Assembly: GCA_024998565.1 (NCBI GenBank) | Contig: JACOEM010000007.1 | Span: forward strand, 1 to 64,000 | Direction of reading: 5' to 3' | DNA: 64,000 nucleotides | Origin: Nitrospira sp. | Lineage (GTDB): Bacteria; Nitrospirota; Nitrospiria; Nitrospirales; Nitrospiraceae | In this document: piece after piece, positions 1-8,884 of the stretch | How positions within the stretch are numbered: the stretch's first letter is position 1 | Layout of the letters: every line of letters starts with the position of its first letter | Translations under genes and position numbers: made by a program | Notes under the pieces: generated by a model | Seen by the model: the letters and a program-made list of their open reading frames with translations, nothing else | Databases searched by the model: none | What the model was told of the DNA's origin: nothing

Positions 1-2
1 CG

Positions 3-1196
3 GCTCCGACCCCCATCGACGTGAATGTCGTGCGATTGTCAAAATTGTCGGCCATGTTCATCGACGAGTCGATCGAACCGGTTGTCACCACCGGAATTCA
101 AGACCTGAGCGGCACGATCAAGGGCCTGTCTTCAAAGCAGATCGCAAAGGCGGAGGTGGCGTTGACCGGGACCGTCGACGAAGTGGCACCGCTCAAGATT
201 CAGGGGCAGATCAATCCCCTCAGCGAGGATACGTATACGCACCTGACCTTCCTGTTCAAGGGCGTCGACCTGACGGCCGTGTCGCCCTACGCGGGTAAGT
301 ATGTCGGCTATCCGATCACCAAGGGCAAGCTCTCTCTCGATCTGATGTATCAGGTGTCGAAGCAGCAACTGGTAGGGGAGAATAAGGTCCTGGTCGATCA
401 GCTGACCTTCGGAGAGAAAACCGACAGTCCGGATGCCACGAGCCTGCCGGTTCGGCTGGCCGTGGGGTTGTTGAAGGACCGTCGGGGGCGGATCGATATC
501 GATATGCCGGTGCGCGGTGATTTGAACGAGCCGGATTTTCGCTATGGCCGGGTGGTGTTGAATGCGTTGGTCAATCTGATCACCAAAGTGGCGACCTCTC
601 CATTTTCGGCCCTGGGAGGCCTTGTCGGCGGCGGCGGTGAAGACTTGCAGTTCATCGACTTCATGGCCGGCAGCGAGGTGTTGGAGAGTGCAGAACAGCG
701 AAAGATCGAGTCGATTGCCAAGGCACTCCAGGAACGACCGGCGTTGCGGGTGGATGTGGCGGGTGCGGCCGATCCTGCGCGAGACCGCGAAGCCCTGGCC
801 TTGCAGAAAATTGGGGCCGAGGTGCAGCGACGGTTTACTCAGGGCGGAACCAAAAATCTGCAGGCTGTGCCCTCGCCCTCGCGGGAGTTTGAACTTCTGA
901 GCGATCTCTATGCGGAGAAGTTGGGAAAGCAACCGATGAAGCGTGAAGAGCTTCCGGGGGGCAAATTCGTCGAACGGGTCATGACGGCCGACGAACTGCG
1001 ACAGCAGCTTTCTCCGGCGATGACGGTTGAGGACTCAGAATTGCGCCAAATGGGGCAAGGACGCGCCAGGGCCATTCGTGAGCATCTGATTGAGCAGGGC
1101 GGGTTGCCCGAGGATCGCGTCTTCCTGATTGACGCGGAGCTGGCGCCTTCAGAGGGAAAACAGGTTCGGGTCAGGCTGAATTTGACGGGCGGTTGA
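3..1196 (+). CDS. DUF748/AsmA-like envelope protein, C-terminal part
   Basis: The reading frame is open to the left edge of the window, so this is the C-terminal part (about 398 residues) of a longer protein. The sequence alternates beta-type stretches such as VDLTAVSPYAGKYVGYPI and KGKLSLDLMYQVS, typical of DUF748 proteins, which are large envelope proteins related to AsmA and thought to span or act in the periplasm. The last third (around FMAGSEVLESAEQRKIESIAK) resembles the OmpA-like tail seen in that family. No internal start is needed; the GTG at 21 is only the first possible start codon in the window. Exact function is unknown. Confidence 0.75.
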   Translation, partial: APTPIDVNVVRLSKLSAMFIDESIEPVVTTGIQDLSGTIKGLSSKQIAKAEVALTGTVDEVAPLKIQGQINPLSEDTYTHLTFLFKGVDLTAVSPYAGKYVGYPITKGKLSLDLMYQVSKQQLVGENKVLVDQLTFGEKTDSPDATSLPVRLAVGLLKDRRGRIDIDMPVRGDLNEPDFRYGRVVLNALVNLITKVATSPFSALGGLVGGGGEDLQFIDFMAGSEVLESAEQRKIESIAKALQERPALRVDVAGAADPARDREALALQKIGAEVQRRFTQGGTKNLQAVPSPSREFELLSDLYAEKLGKQPMKREELPGGKFVERVMTADELRQQLSPAMTVEDSELRQMGQGRARAIREHLIEQGGLPEDRVFLIDAELAPSEGKQVRVRLNLTGG

Positions 1197-1211
1197 GCGG
1201 TCTGGAGAGGA

Positions 1212-1580
1212 TCAGAGCTTCGGCTGATAGCGCATTCGCGTCCCGTGCAGCAGTGAGAGCTCGATTTCACTCGCGCTCAATTCAATCGGGAAGTAGGCCC
1301 CGGAAATCTTGGCCGCATTGATGCTGGCTCCTTCGAGCTTCGCGTTGCGGAAATCGATACCTCGAAGATCGGCTTGCCGAAAGTAACACTCGCTGAAGTC
1401 CAATCCATCCGCCTCCAGCCCACGTAAGTCGAGGCCCCGCAAATCGCAGCGGGTCAGGTCGACCGGCTCGCCTCCCGCCCGTTTGACGTTGAACTCCTTG
1501 ATGCATCCCTCGCGAAGCAAGCGGTACATAGGATCGTTGGAGATCCGGAGTCCGGTGGCGGGTGGTGTGGTGTTCTCCAT
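1212..1580 (-). CDS. pentapeptide-repeat protein
   Basis: A protein of about 122 residues with consecutive A(D/N)LxX-type units: LTRCDLRGLDLRGLEADGL, then FRQADLRGIDFRNAKLEGAS. These form the right-handed quadrilateral helix of pentapeptide-repeat proteins. The start at 1580 was chosen because a GGAGG sequence lies just upstream; the GTG at 1598 has none. There is no signal peptide or membrane segment, so it is probably cytoplasmic. Pentapeptide proteins have varied roles and nothing here points to one. It is convergent with the DUF748 gene and divergent from the peroxiredoxin gene. Confidence 0.75.
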   Translation of the reverse strand: MENTTPPATGLRISNDPMYRLLREGCIKEFNVKRAGGEPVDLTRCDLRGLDLRGLEADGLDFSECYFRQADLRGIDFRNAKLEGASINAAKISGAYFPIELSASEIELSLLHGTRMRYQPKL

Positions 1581-1787
1581 GCGCTCCTCCTGTGGCACCT
1601 GAGGTTCTTATCGGATACGTGAGTGAAAACTTGAGGGGGCAGGCGGTTTCTCCCGGCTCCGGGGTTGCGCATGCTTCGTAAGCTTCCGCTTGCGCCGGAC
1701 TGACGAGAAACGGTACTCTAACCCTGTCTTTCTGCTCTCTTACGCAGTGCCATCACCAAGTCAGACCTGACATCGAAGGAGGGAATC

Positions 1788-2423
1788 ATGGGACTACGAT
1801 TGGGCGACGATGCCCCAAACTTTACAGCTGAGACGACGGAAGGGACGATCAACTTTCATGAATGGCTGGGCGGCGGGTGGGGGATTCTGTTTTCACACCC
1901 GAAGGATTATACCCCCGTCTGCACGACGGAATTGGGGTATATGGCGAGGATCAAAGGGGAGTTCGATAAGCGTGGCGTCAAGATTCTCGCCATCAGCGTG
2001 GACCCGTTGGATTCGCATCGCGGCTGGACCAAGGACATCAACGAAACTCAGAATTGTACGGTCAGTTACCCGATCATTGCCGACCCGGAGAAGAAGGTCG
2101 CCGATCTGTATGACATGATCCACCCGAACTCGCTGGATAGCATGACCGTGCGATCGGTCTTCGTGATCGGGCCGGATAAGAAGATCAAGTTGATGCTGAC
2201 CTACCCGGCCTCCTGCGGGAGGAATTTCGACGAATTGCTGCGCGTGGTGGATTCCCTGCAGCTGACGGCGAAATACAAGGTGGCGACCCCGGTGAACTGG
2301 AAGGACGGGCAGGATTGCATCATCACGCCGGCGGTGAACGATGCCGAAGCCAAGACGCTGTTTCCGAAGGGCTTCAAATCGATCAAGCCCTATCTTCGGC
2401 TGACTCCGCAGCCCAATAAGTAG
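1788..2423 (+). CDS. 1-Cys peroxiredoxin (Prx6 type)
   Basis: 211 residues, the usual length for Prx6-type peroxiredoxins. The peroxidatic motif PVCTTELG is present at about residues 44-51 within HPKDYTPVCTTELG, and the long C-terminal domain with PVNWKDGQDCIITP is typical of the 1-Cys group. It reduces hydrogen peroxide and organic peroxides in the cytoplasm. The start is supported by GAAGGAGGG eight bases upstream. It is monocistronic and followed by a clear hairpin terminator. In an aerobic autotroph this would be a main peroxide defence enzyme. Confidence 0.93.
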   Translation: MGLRLGDDAPNFTAETTEGTINFHEWLGGGWGILFSHPKDYTPVCTTELGYMARIKGEFDKRGVKILAISVDPLDSHRGWTKDINETQNCTVSYPIIADPEKKVADLYDMIHPNSLDSMTVRSVFVIGPDKKIKLMLTYPASCGRNFDELLRVVDSLQLTAKYKVATPVNWKDGQDCIITPAVNDAEAKTLFPKGFKSIKPYLRLTPQPNK

Positions 2424-2446
2424 CGCGAGCTTCGACGAGTAGTCAT

Positions 2447-2484
2447 GAACGGGGGAGGCGGCTATGAGCCTGCCTCCCCCGTTC
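2447..2484 (+). terminator. hairpin terminator after the peroxiredoxin gene
   Basis: A perfect 13-bp stem (GAACGGGGGAGGC paired with GCCTCCCCCGTTC) encloses a 12-base loop that can itself form a short GGCT/AGCC stem. TACTTT follows rather than a full T-run. It lies 24 bases past the peroxiredoxin stop and could also serve the convergent radical SAM gene. Confidence 0.8.
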
Positions 2485-2555
2485 TACTTTGCCGCCGATT
2501 GTGATGGGAAAGTTCGCCGATGGAGAAGCGGCGTCACAGGGCAGGAATCACGAGA

Positions 2556-4748
2556 TCAGACCAGGAGGAGGCCCGCTTGGCGGATCGACTGCCAGGCGGC
2601 GCTCCTGCTGAATCGGTCGAATCCGCGCGTGCCGGCGACCGGAAAGTGATCACGGACTTCGGCGAGACGGGGGTAGTCGTGATTCGTCCGGCGGGGCGAA
2701 GGCGTCGATGCGTGCAGGAAGCGGAGCAACCATTCGGTGTGCGGAGACGCCAGGCTGATCGTAAAATCTTCGGTGCGTGTCGGGAGGATGATCCTGGTGC
2801 GGGTACGTCCGGTTGCCGCGATCACAGGCCGGCCGCCGATCCAGACGCAACGTCGTTCGGCGGTCAGTGGCACGTCGGAGGAAGTCGCCAGCGCCTGCGT
2901 GAGCCAGGTCTTCGTCACCCGAGGCGGTTTCACCCGATGTGAGAACCAGCGTTGGGCCGGAATATCGAATCCGGCCTGTTCCATGTAGTTGAGCAAGGCG
3001 GCGCGCAGGCCTTCGCCGAGCCAGGGTGGGCAGGTGGCGTTGGGGTCGGCGTGGCGGAGATCGTTTTCGGCAAACCCTGCGAAGGTCGGGCCGAGGATCG
3101 TGAGGCCTTCCGCGGCCGGGTTGAGCCCGATGGGACTGTGGGCGGTGGCCGTAAATTTGTGCCAGAAGGCGGACTGCAGCAGATGGTTCGCGAACAGTTG
3201 CCGCACACGTTCCAGTGAATCGACCGTGTCGGCGATGGTCTCGCCGGGACACCCGTACATGAGATAGGCATGCACCAGGATGCCGGCCTGGCGAAAGGCC
3301 GCCGCCACCCGCGCCGTTTGGTCTACCGTAATCCCTTTCTTCATCCGTTCGAGCAAGCGATCCGATGCGGCTTCGAGCCCGGCGGTGAGGGCGATGCAAC
3401 CGGATGCCGCCAGCAGCCTTGCCAAATCGGGGGAGAACGCCTCTTCGAATCGAATGTTCCCCCACCAGGAAATGGTCAGGCCGGTTTCCAGCAGGCGAAG
3501 GGCCAGGGATTTGAGCGCGGCCGGCGGTGCGGCCTCATCGACGAAATGGAAGCCCCGTTGCCCGGTTTCTTGAATCAACGCCTCGATCTGGTCGATCAGG
3601 ACGTCGGTCGGCGTCATCTCATAGCGCGAGATATAGTTCAGCCCGACATCGCAAAACGTGCACTGCTTCCAATAGCAGCCGTGCGCCACGGTCAACTTGT
3701 TCCAATGGCCTTCCGACCAGAGCCGATGCATGGGGTTCAGGCTGTCGAGGATCGAGAGGTAATCGGTCAGCGGGAGTCCGGCATAGGTCGGTCGGCCGAG
3801 CTCATGCATTGGAATGTCCGGTTCCTGACTGCCGTCTCGAAATATGACGCGCCCGTCTCTGCAGAGAAACGTCCGCCGGAGCAGGGGCTCCGGCCGCCCG
3901 CCCGCCAGGTGTTCCAGGAGGCAGAGGAAGGGGCGTTCCCCGTCGTCGAGCGTCACATAATCCACGTACCGGAACAGTCGTGGGTCTTCGAGTCGTCTCA
4001 GTTCGGTGTTCACATATCCGCCGCCCAGGACAACGACGATATGTGGTGATTGTGCCTTGATCGCCTGCGCAATCCTCAACGCGCCGAACAGATTGCCGGG
4101 AAAGGGAATCGTGAGGCCCACGACATCGGGTACGGTCCGGTGGAGATGAGGCCGGAGCGCCTCGAGCAGCAATTCGTCCGTGAGGCTGAGCGGTCGAGTC
4201 AGAGCGTCCTCGATCCGGTCGAATGACGAGGTGGCCTGCATGATCTGTTCGGCGTAACGATTGAGAAACAGGTGGGGAGCCACGGTACTCTGGAGGAGGT
4301 CCGTGAGGTCCTCAATGTACAGCGTGGCGCGGTGCCGGGCGGTGTCCGTCGGCGAGGCTGCGAGCGATCCTTCTCCGGGCCGACGATCAGCGGCAAAACG
4401 GGGGCCCTCCGGAAGAAATCCCGGGCGTGCGAGGTGGGGAGCTAACATCGGGTCCTTCCCTTGGAGAAACGCGATCACGGGCTGGATAGTTTGGAGATAA
4501 GCGTCTTCAAGGGCCAGGATCTGTTGGACTTCCCCTCGCCACGGCCGATCCGTCTGCTTGATGCGGGTAAACGCCCGTTCCAGCCCTGATCGAGAGAAGA
4601 GGCGCAACACCATTTCGAGGCCGAGGTCGGCTTGCGCGGTCTCATATCCCCGTGAACGCAGGAATCCCGTTAGGTAGGCGGTCGCAGGATAGGGCGTATT
4701 CAGTTGGGTCAACGGAGGAATAACCAGGAGGACGCGTGGCTTGGCCAT
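2556..4748 (-). CDS. B12-binding radical SAM protein
   Basis: About 730 residues. The N-terminus (RVLLVIPPLTQLNTPYPATA) and the region near FPGNLFGALRIAQAIKAQSP resemble the Rossmann-like cobalamin-binding domain of B12-type radical SAM enzymes. The iron-sulfur motif reads GCYWKQCTFCD, which spaces the cysteines as CX4CX2C instead of the common CX3CX2C. Further typical segments are GFHFVDEAAPP and LTAGLEAASDRLLERMKKG. The ATG at 4748 is preferred because an earlier start would overlap the upstream HD-GYP gene; no good ribosome-binding site is seen. Substrate unknown; methylation or ring chemistry is possible. It is downstream of and co-directional with the HD-GYP gene. Confidence 0.8.
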   Translation of the reverse strand: MAKPRVLLVIPPLTQLNTPYPATAYLTGFLRSRGYETAQADLGLEMVLRLFSRSGLERAFTRIKQTDRPWRGEVQQILALEDAYLQTIQPVIAFLQGKDPMLAPHLARPGFLPEGPRFAADRRPGEGSLAASPTDTARHRATLYIEDLTDLLQSTVAPHLFLNRYAEQIMQATSSFDRIEDALTRPLSLTDELLLEALRPHLHRTVPDVVGLTIPFPGNLFGALRIAQAIKAQSPHIVVVLGGGYVNTELRRLEDPRLFRYVDYVTLDDGERPFLCLLEHLAGGRPEPLLRRTFLCRDGRVIFRDGSQEPDIPMHELGRPTYAGLPLTDYLSILDSLNPMHRLWSEGHWNKLTVAHGCYWKQCTFCDVGLNYISRYEMTPTDVLIDQIEALIQETGQRGFHFVDEAAPPAALKSLALRLLETGLTISWWGNIRFEEAFSPDLARLLAASGCIALTAGLEAASDRLLERMKKGITVDQTARVAAAFRQAGILVHAYLMYGCPGETIADTVDSLERVRQLFANHLLQSAFWHKFTATAHSPIGLNPAAEGLTILGPTFAGFAENDLRHADPNATCPPWLGEGLRAALLNYMEQAGFDIPAQRWFSHRVKPPRVTKTWLTQALATSSDVPLTAERRCVWIGGRPVIAATGRTRTRIILPTRTEDFTISLASPHTEWLLRFLHASTPSPRRTNHDYPRLAEVRDHFPVAGTRGFDRFSRSAAWQSIRQAGLLLV

Positions 4749-4816
4749 GCGAGGGAGATACCATACTGCAGGCCGGCGCTGCCAGCTGTCTGCTCGGGAC
4801 GAGGCGCCCGGTTGGG

Positions 4817-6163
4817 CTAGGCGGCGCGCATGGACGATTGGACGAAGTAGCCGGTCCATCGCTTGATGCGAAAGTACTCGACCACATTCGCCGGCAACTC
4901 GCCCCTCGGGATAGCCCGAAGAATGCTGAGTTCCGGCTCTGTTTGGAGATCGATGGTGTGGGGTTGATCGGCGGGGGCAGCCTGGTCGTGCAGCAGCACG
5001 AGGGGCTTGAGACGGTATTTGAAATTGATATTGAGCACCTGTCCGAACGAGCCGTCGGTCAGCGACACGACGGTTCCGGGCGGAAACACGCCCAGCGATT
5101 GGATCATCGCGATCAGGACTTCCGGCGAAAACAGTCGCTGTTGATGCTTGTACATCGTCGCCAACGCTTCCGACGGCGAAAGGGCGTCTTCAGGATGAAA
5201 GCTATTGACGAGCGCCTCGTAGTGGTCCACAGCGCTCACGATCCTGGTGGGGAGCGAGATTTGGTCGCCCTTGAGTTTCTCGGGGTAGCCGGACCCATCG
5301 AGCCGTTCATGGTGGCTGCGGATGACATCCAGCACTTCCTCGGGAAACCCGGGGAATCGTCTGAGCATCTCGACCCCAAGGTAGGGATGCAGCTGATATT
5401 TCACATTCTCGACTTCTGAACGACGGGCACGGTTCTGCAGGATGTGACGCGGGATGCGTTGCTCACCCACGTCGAGGAGCAGTCCGGCCATGCCGATCAG
5501 TTGGAGCGCCTCCTGGTCGATGTCGAATTGCTGCGCCACGATCATGGATAGCGTCGCCACATTGAGGGCATGCAACAGGTTGGCGTTGGCGATCTCTTCC
5601 GGGTCGAAGGCGCTTGCGACCGTGCCGGCGGCTTCCGTGTTGGTCAAGAGCGTGCTGAGCCCGCCGATCATGGACTGCGCGTGCCGCAATCCCTCCTCTG
5701 ATCCGCTGACGAGGTTTTTCATCATCTGCGAACTCTGATCCAGCATCTGCCGATAGGCGGTGGAGGCGAGTTCGACCGCCTGGTGGTAGTCGCCATGGGT
5801 GGGCTGCTCTTCTTCGGCCGGGGTCGGAGCCTCCGGTTCGGCGCCGGCCTCGGCTGCGCGGGTCTGCGCGGCCGCTTCCGAAACGCCGCTCGACGAAGGA
5901 GTCGGCTGGATTGCGTTGCCCTCTTCGTCCGTCTCCGGGTCCGATTCCCGCGGGTAGACCAATACGGTGGCCAATCCAAGGCCTTTGATTGTCGTGATCT
6001 GATGTTGGGAGGTGAGTTTGAACGACCGGCGTGGGAAGGGATGCTTGAACCAGGAGCAATTCAGGTCGACATACATGCCCAGGCGGAGATGCTCCGGACG
6101 GAGCACCAAGGTGTCGGACGTGTCGAGTTTGGATGTTTCGTCTGAGGTTCGAAGCAGCGCCAT
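4817..6163 (-). CDS. HD-GYP domain protein with DUF3391 N-terminus, degenerate HD motif
   Basis: 448 residues. The N-terminal 70 residues (LRPEHLRLGMYVDLNCSWFKHPF) match the DUF3391 domain that precedes many HD-GYP domains. A charged low-complexity linker (about 71-125) follows, then an HD-GYP domain at about 195-345 with the signature HHERLDGSGYP at 284-294. HD-GYP enzymes hydrolyse cyclic-di-GMP. Here the metal-binding HDxGK motif is LDVGE (L230, D231, E234), so the key histidine and lysine are missing and catalysis may be lost; it may act as a c-di-GMP sensor instead. The short C-terminal domain is unassigned. Likely cytoplasmic and first in a pair with the radical SAM gene. Confidence 0.88.
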   Translation of the reverse strand: MALLRTSDETSKLDTSDTLVLRPEHLRLGMYVDLNCSWFKHPFPRRSFKLTSQHQITTIKGLGLATVLVYPRESDPETDEEGNAIQPTPSSSGVSEAAAQTRAAEAGAEPEAPTPAEEEQPTHGDYHQAVELASTAYRQMLDQSSQMMKNLVSGSEEGLRHAQSMIGGLSTLLTNTEAAGTVASAFDPEEIANANLLHALNVATLSMIVAQQFDIDQEALQLIGMAGLLLDVGEQRIPRHILQNRARRSEVENVKYQLHPYLGVEMLRRFPGFPEEVLDVIRSHHERLDGSGYPEKLKGDQISLPTRIVSAVDHYEALVNSFHPEDALSPSEALATMYKHQQRLFSPEVLIAMIQSLGVFPPGTVVSLTDGSFGQVLNINFKYRLKPLVLLHDQAAPADQPHTIDLQTEPELSILRAIPRGELPANVVEYFRIKRWTGYFVQSSMRAA

Positions 6164-6418
6164 GGGTGTTTCTTTTGCACGGGACCCGTCGGTCGATACG
6201 TAAGCACTTCAGGCTATGGGCTATATCGGACCGGAGCAGAAGAAACTTGATAAACAAAGGGGCCGGCGGATGTATCGGCATATATTACGAGTGGCCCTGT
6301 GCTCGGTGCAGGTCGAATCAGGCTCCTGGATTTGCATCAGATGCCTGTTGGTGATGGTTCAGTTATATGCGTAATATCAATAGTATAGGAGGTATCTCCT
6401 TCAGTGTGCGAAGCAGTA

Positions 6419-7588
6419 TCAGGGGGATGCGCATGTCTCCGCTTCGACAAGGCGAAGAAAATCCAGACAGGCAGAGTGGATGTGTGTCGGCTCTCGTCGT
6501 AGGTCGCTGCCGAGAATAAAGACGAGGTCCGAACCGTAGAGGGTGATCATCTCGCGAATGCGCGACGCGGTCATTCTTCCTGCGGCGGTCGGGAGAATGG
6601 GGGGACAGCCACCGAGTGCTCGCCGGCATGCCGCGGCAATCTGACGACAGTCCTCTTCCGATATCGGGTAGTTCAGGCCATAGGTCGGGTAGATGGTGAT
6701 ATCGGCGCCGGCCAGCCTCGGGAGAAGACCGAACAGAACTGCGGGAGCGATGCCGCAGTCCGACGTCACATAGTGGCTTCCGAGAAAGTCCGGATGGGCG
6801 AGGAGGGGCAGCGACAATGAGGAAAGCTGAGCCAGGGACGCCATGGCGTCAAAGCCGGTCAGGCCGGGACAGAGCAGGAGCGCACCCGCGCCCGCTTGCG
6901 TTGCCTTGGCGGCCTGTTCCACGAGCGAGGGCCAGGGGCCGGAGATATGCGGCGCATAGAGACACCGTTTTCCGGTCTGGCGCGAGGCCTTGGCGATGGC
7001 TTCGGCGCAACGGGCGACCCGCTCCTCGAATCGACAAAAAGTATGATCGCGCAGACTCTGGTCGTCTTTGATCAGATCCACCTCACCCAGGGCGAACTCG
7101 TGGGCCAGCTCAGCCAGCTGCCGTGGAGAATACCCGAGCGGCTTCAATACCGCGCAGATCAGCGGACGTCGGGGGACTCGCAGCAGGTCGCGGAGGCCAC
7201 GCGAGCCGTATCGAGGCCGCGTCCACCGGGACGCGACCGCATCGGACAATGAGAGGTCCGTGACGCGGATCTGTCCCTGCAGGCCGGCCATGCCGATGAT
7301 CATGTGAAGGAGCGCGCTCATGGTCCCGTCGAGCAGTTCGACGGGGAAACTGATCACGGCGCGGTGAGATTCGGGGGTGATTGCCTCAAGCTGAATCACC
7401 CGACCCAGAAGCTGATCTCGAATGATTCCGGAGGGAATGACATGATCGGCCGCTTCGACCGTCTGGTCGATGCAGAGCAGGTCTGCCCGCCTGCGTGCAT
7501 CGGCAGCCGATCCGTGCAGACGATACTCCACAGAAAAGCGCTCTCCTGAAAATTGCAGATCGGTATTCCGACTTGAATGGTTCGGCAT
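6419..7588 (-). CDS. RuBisCO-like protein (form IV)
   Basis: 389 residues from the ATG at 7588. It is clearly related to RuBisCO large subunits: AVLKPLGYSP carries the equivalent of Lys175 (K149), and DLIKDDQ carries the equivalents of Lys201 (K174) and Asp203 (D176), but the metal-binding Glu204 is Gln177. Loop 6 has YPTYGLNYPIS instead of the lysine-bearing GKLEG motif, and the phosphate-binding GGG is ILGSD. It should therefore not fix CO2; known form IV proteins act as enolases or isomerases, for example in methionine salvage. The upstream start in the longer frame runs into the divergent gene and is rejected. The actual substrate is unknown. Confidence 0.85.
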   Translation of the reverse strand: MPNHSSRNTDLQFSGERFSVEYRLHGSAADARRRADLLCIDQTVEAADHVIPSGIIRDQLLGRVIQLEAITPESHRAVISFPVELLDGTMSALLHMIIGMAGLQGQIRVTDLSLSDAVASRWTRPRYGSRGLRDLLRVPRRPLICAVLKPLGYSPRQLAELAHEFALGEVDLIKDDQSLRDHTFCRFEERVARCAEAIAKASRQTGKRCLYAPHISGPWPSLVEQAAKATQAGAGALLLCPGLTGFDAMASLAQLSSLSLPLLAHPDFLGSHYVTSDCGIAPAVLFGLLPRLAGADITIYPTYGLNYPISEEDCRQIAAACRRALGGCPPILPTAAGRMTASRIREMITLYGSDLVFILGSDLRREPTHIHSACLDFLRLVEAETCASP

Positions 7589-7690
7589 GTCCCGTCTCTT
7601 CTTAGTTGCACTGCGCGAGGAGGAGAGGGTACCGTATTTTCGCCTGATTCGATAGGTGGGGCGTTCTGAGCAGGTTGTCGTACGAGGCCG

Positions 7691-8518
7691 GTGATGGGAG
7701 CGTGGATGATGGTTCCAAAGCAACAAGTCAGGCCGTGGATGATGCGAGTGCCGGTTGCGGGTCGATGGGTCCTGGTGATGGTGCTGAGTGGCTGGAGTGC
7801 CGCCGACGCGGCGCAACGATTCGTGGACCTGACCTACACGTTCGATGAGACCACTCAAGTCTGGCCTGCCAATCCTCCCTTTCATCGTGACTCGACCGAA
7901 CGGGGAGGTACGCCGACGGAAAAGTGGTACGCCACAGGGCAGGTGGCGCTGTCCGAGCATGCCGGAACGCACATGGATGCGCCCGTTCATTTTGCGCAGG
8001 GGCAAGCGGGAATCGATGGCATTCCGGTCGACCGCCTCATCGGCCCTGCGGTGGTCATCGATGTTCGCGCTGCGGTGGCGGCAGATCGCGACTATCGACT
8101 CTCCTTGTCGGATATCCATCGATGGGAGTCTGCGCACAATAGGATTCCGACGGGGGCCATTGTCCTGGTGCTCACGGGATGGGGTGTGTACTGGAAGGAT
8201 CGTGAACGGTATTTCGGCAGCGCCACGCCGGATGTGCCGACGTCGCTACATTTCCCGGGTTTCTCACAGGAAGTCGCGGAGTTTCTGGTGACGGAACGAC
8301 ATATCTCCGGAATCGGAATTGATACAGCCAGCATCGATTATGGTCCCTCGCAGGATTTTGTGGTGCACCGGATCGTGAACGGAGCCGGCCTCTATGGGCT
8401 GGAGAATGTGGCGCGACTGGATGAAGTCCCCGCCTCGGGTGCCACGGTTATGGCGCTCCCGATGAAAATTGCCGATGGAACAGGGGCGCCGGTTCGTATC
8501 ATCGCCATTCTTCCTTAG
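7691..8518 (+). CDS. secreted cyclase-family (kynurenine-formamidase-like) hydrolase
   Basis: 275 residues with the family motif HAGTHMDAPVHF (HxGTHxDxPxH), which binds the catalytic metal in the cyclase/formamidase superfamily, plus a conserved IGIDTASIDYG segment. The N-terminus has a hydrophobic stretch (GRWVLVMVLSGWSAADAAQ) that looks like a signal peptide, so the enzyme probably acts in the periplasm. It is transcribed divergently from the RuBisCO-like gene across about 100 bases. Its TAG stop codon is the first triplet of a repeat element. The substrate cannot be told from sequence; amides, esters or lactones are possible. Confidence 0.85.
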   Translation: MMGAWMMVPKQQVRPWMMRVPVAGRWVLVMVLSGWSAADAAQRFVDLTYTFDETTQVWPANPPFHRDSTERGGTPTEKWYATGQVALSEHAGTHMDAPVHFAQGQAGIDGIPVDRLIGPAVVIDVRAAVAADRDYRLSLSDIHRWESAHNRIPTGAIVLVLTGWGVYWKDRERYFGSATPDVPTSLHFPGFSQEVAEFLVTERHISGIGIDTASIDYGPSQDFVVHRIVNGAGLYGLENVARLDEVPASGATVMALPMKIADGTGAPVRIIAILP

Positions 8519-8693
8519 CCCGGACTATTCATGGATACCTGCTCCGTCGTCCGATCCTATTGCCCGGCGAAGCTTTTCTCGTTCGGCCTCCTCGACGGAC
8601 TGCCAGTACGCCTGCGTCGGCCTTACGTGCGAGAAGCCTCGACGGGCTTCCGTCTCGAACGCCTCGCGACGGAATTCATGAATAATCCGGTCT
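8516..8693. repeat. MITE-like palindromic repeat, family A, copy 1
   Basis: 178 bases bounded by inverted ends TAGCCCGGACTATTCATG and ATTCATGAATAATCCGG. The interior is shared with copies at 30025-30203 and 38536-38714, with scattered substitutions and the same length to within one base. The right end is decayed (GGTCT instead of GGGCTA). The left end supplies the stop codon of the cyclase gene. Reading frames over this element are open on several frames only because it is GC rich. Confidence 0.85.
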
Positions 8694-8696
8694 GAC

Positions 8697-8884
8697 AGGA
8701 TGGTGAAAAAGCCCGCCCGCTTCGTTCTCGCAAGACACTGCCGCCTCACCGTCTCGGCGGCGTTCACAAACGTGACGCGCTTTATTCAGCGCGTCGTGAA
8801 CCTCCGAGGCTCAACGTACCGCAAGGGTACGCCTCACCTCCTCGCATTGCTGCGGCCTCGCTGGACGGCCTTTTTGACCATCCT
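8697..8884. repeat. MITE-like repeat, family B
   Basis: 188 bases with imperfect terminal inverted repeats of about 22 bases: AGGATGGTGAAAAAGCCCGC at the left pairs with GCCTTTTTGACCATCCT at the right. It starts four bases after family A copy 1. It contains an internal palindrome around CGTACCGCAAGGGTACG. A fragment resembling its end (AGGCTGTTGAGAAAGACCGCC) follows the family A copy at 38714, so A and B elements may tend to sit together. No gene is contained. The 133 bases from 8885 to 9017 show no gene. Confidence 0.7.

Noticed and set aside
132-932. 266-residue minus-strand frame opposite the DUF748 gene
   Set aside because: Composition (His, Arg, Gln rich) is typical for antisense shadows and no domain is seen.
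7589-8137. Long N-terminal extension of the RuBisCO-like frame
   Set aside because: It would overlap the divergent cyclase gene, which has a clear signal peptide and family motif, and the extension has no RuBisCO similarity.
8525-8767. 80-residue minus-strand frame spanning repeats
   Set aside because: It is the reverse reading of family A and B repeats; similar frames arise at each repeat copy in GC-rich sequence.
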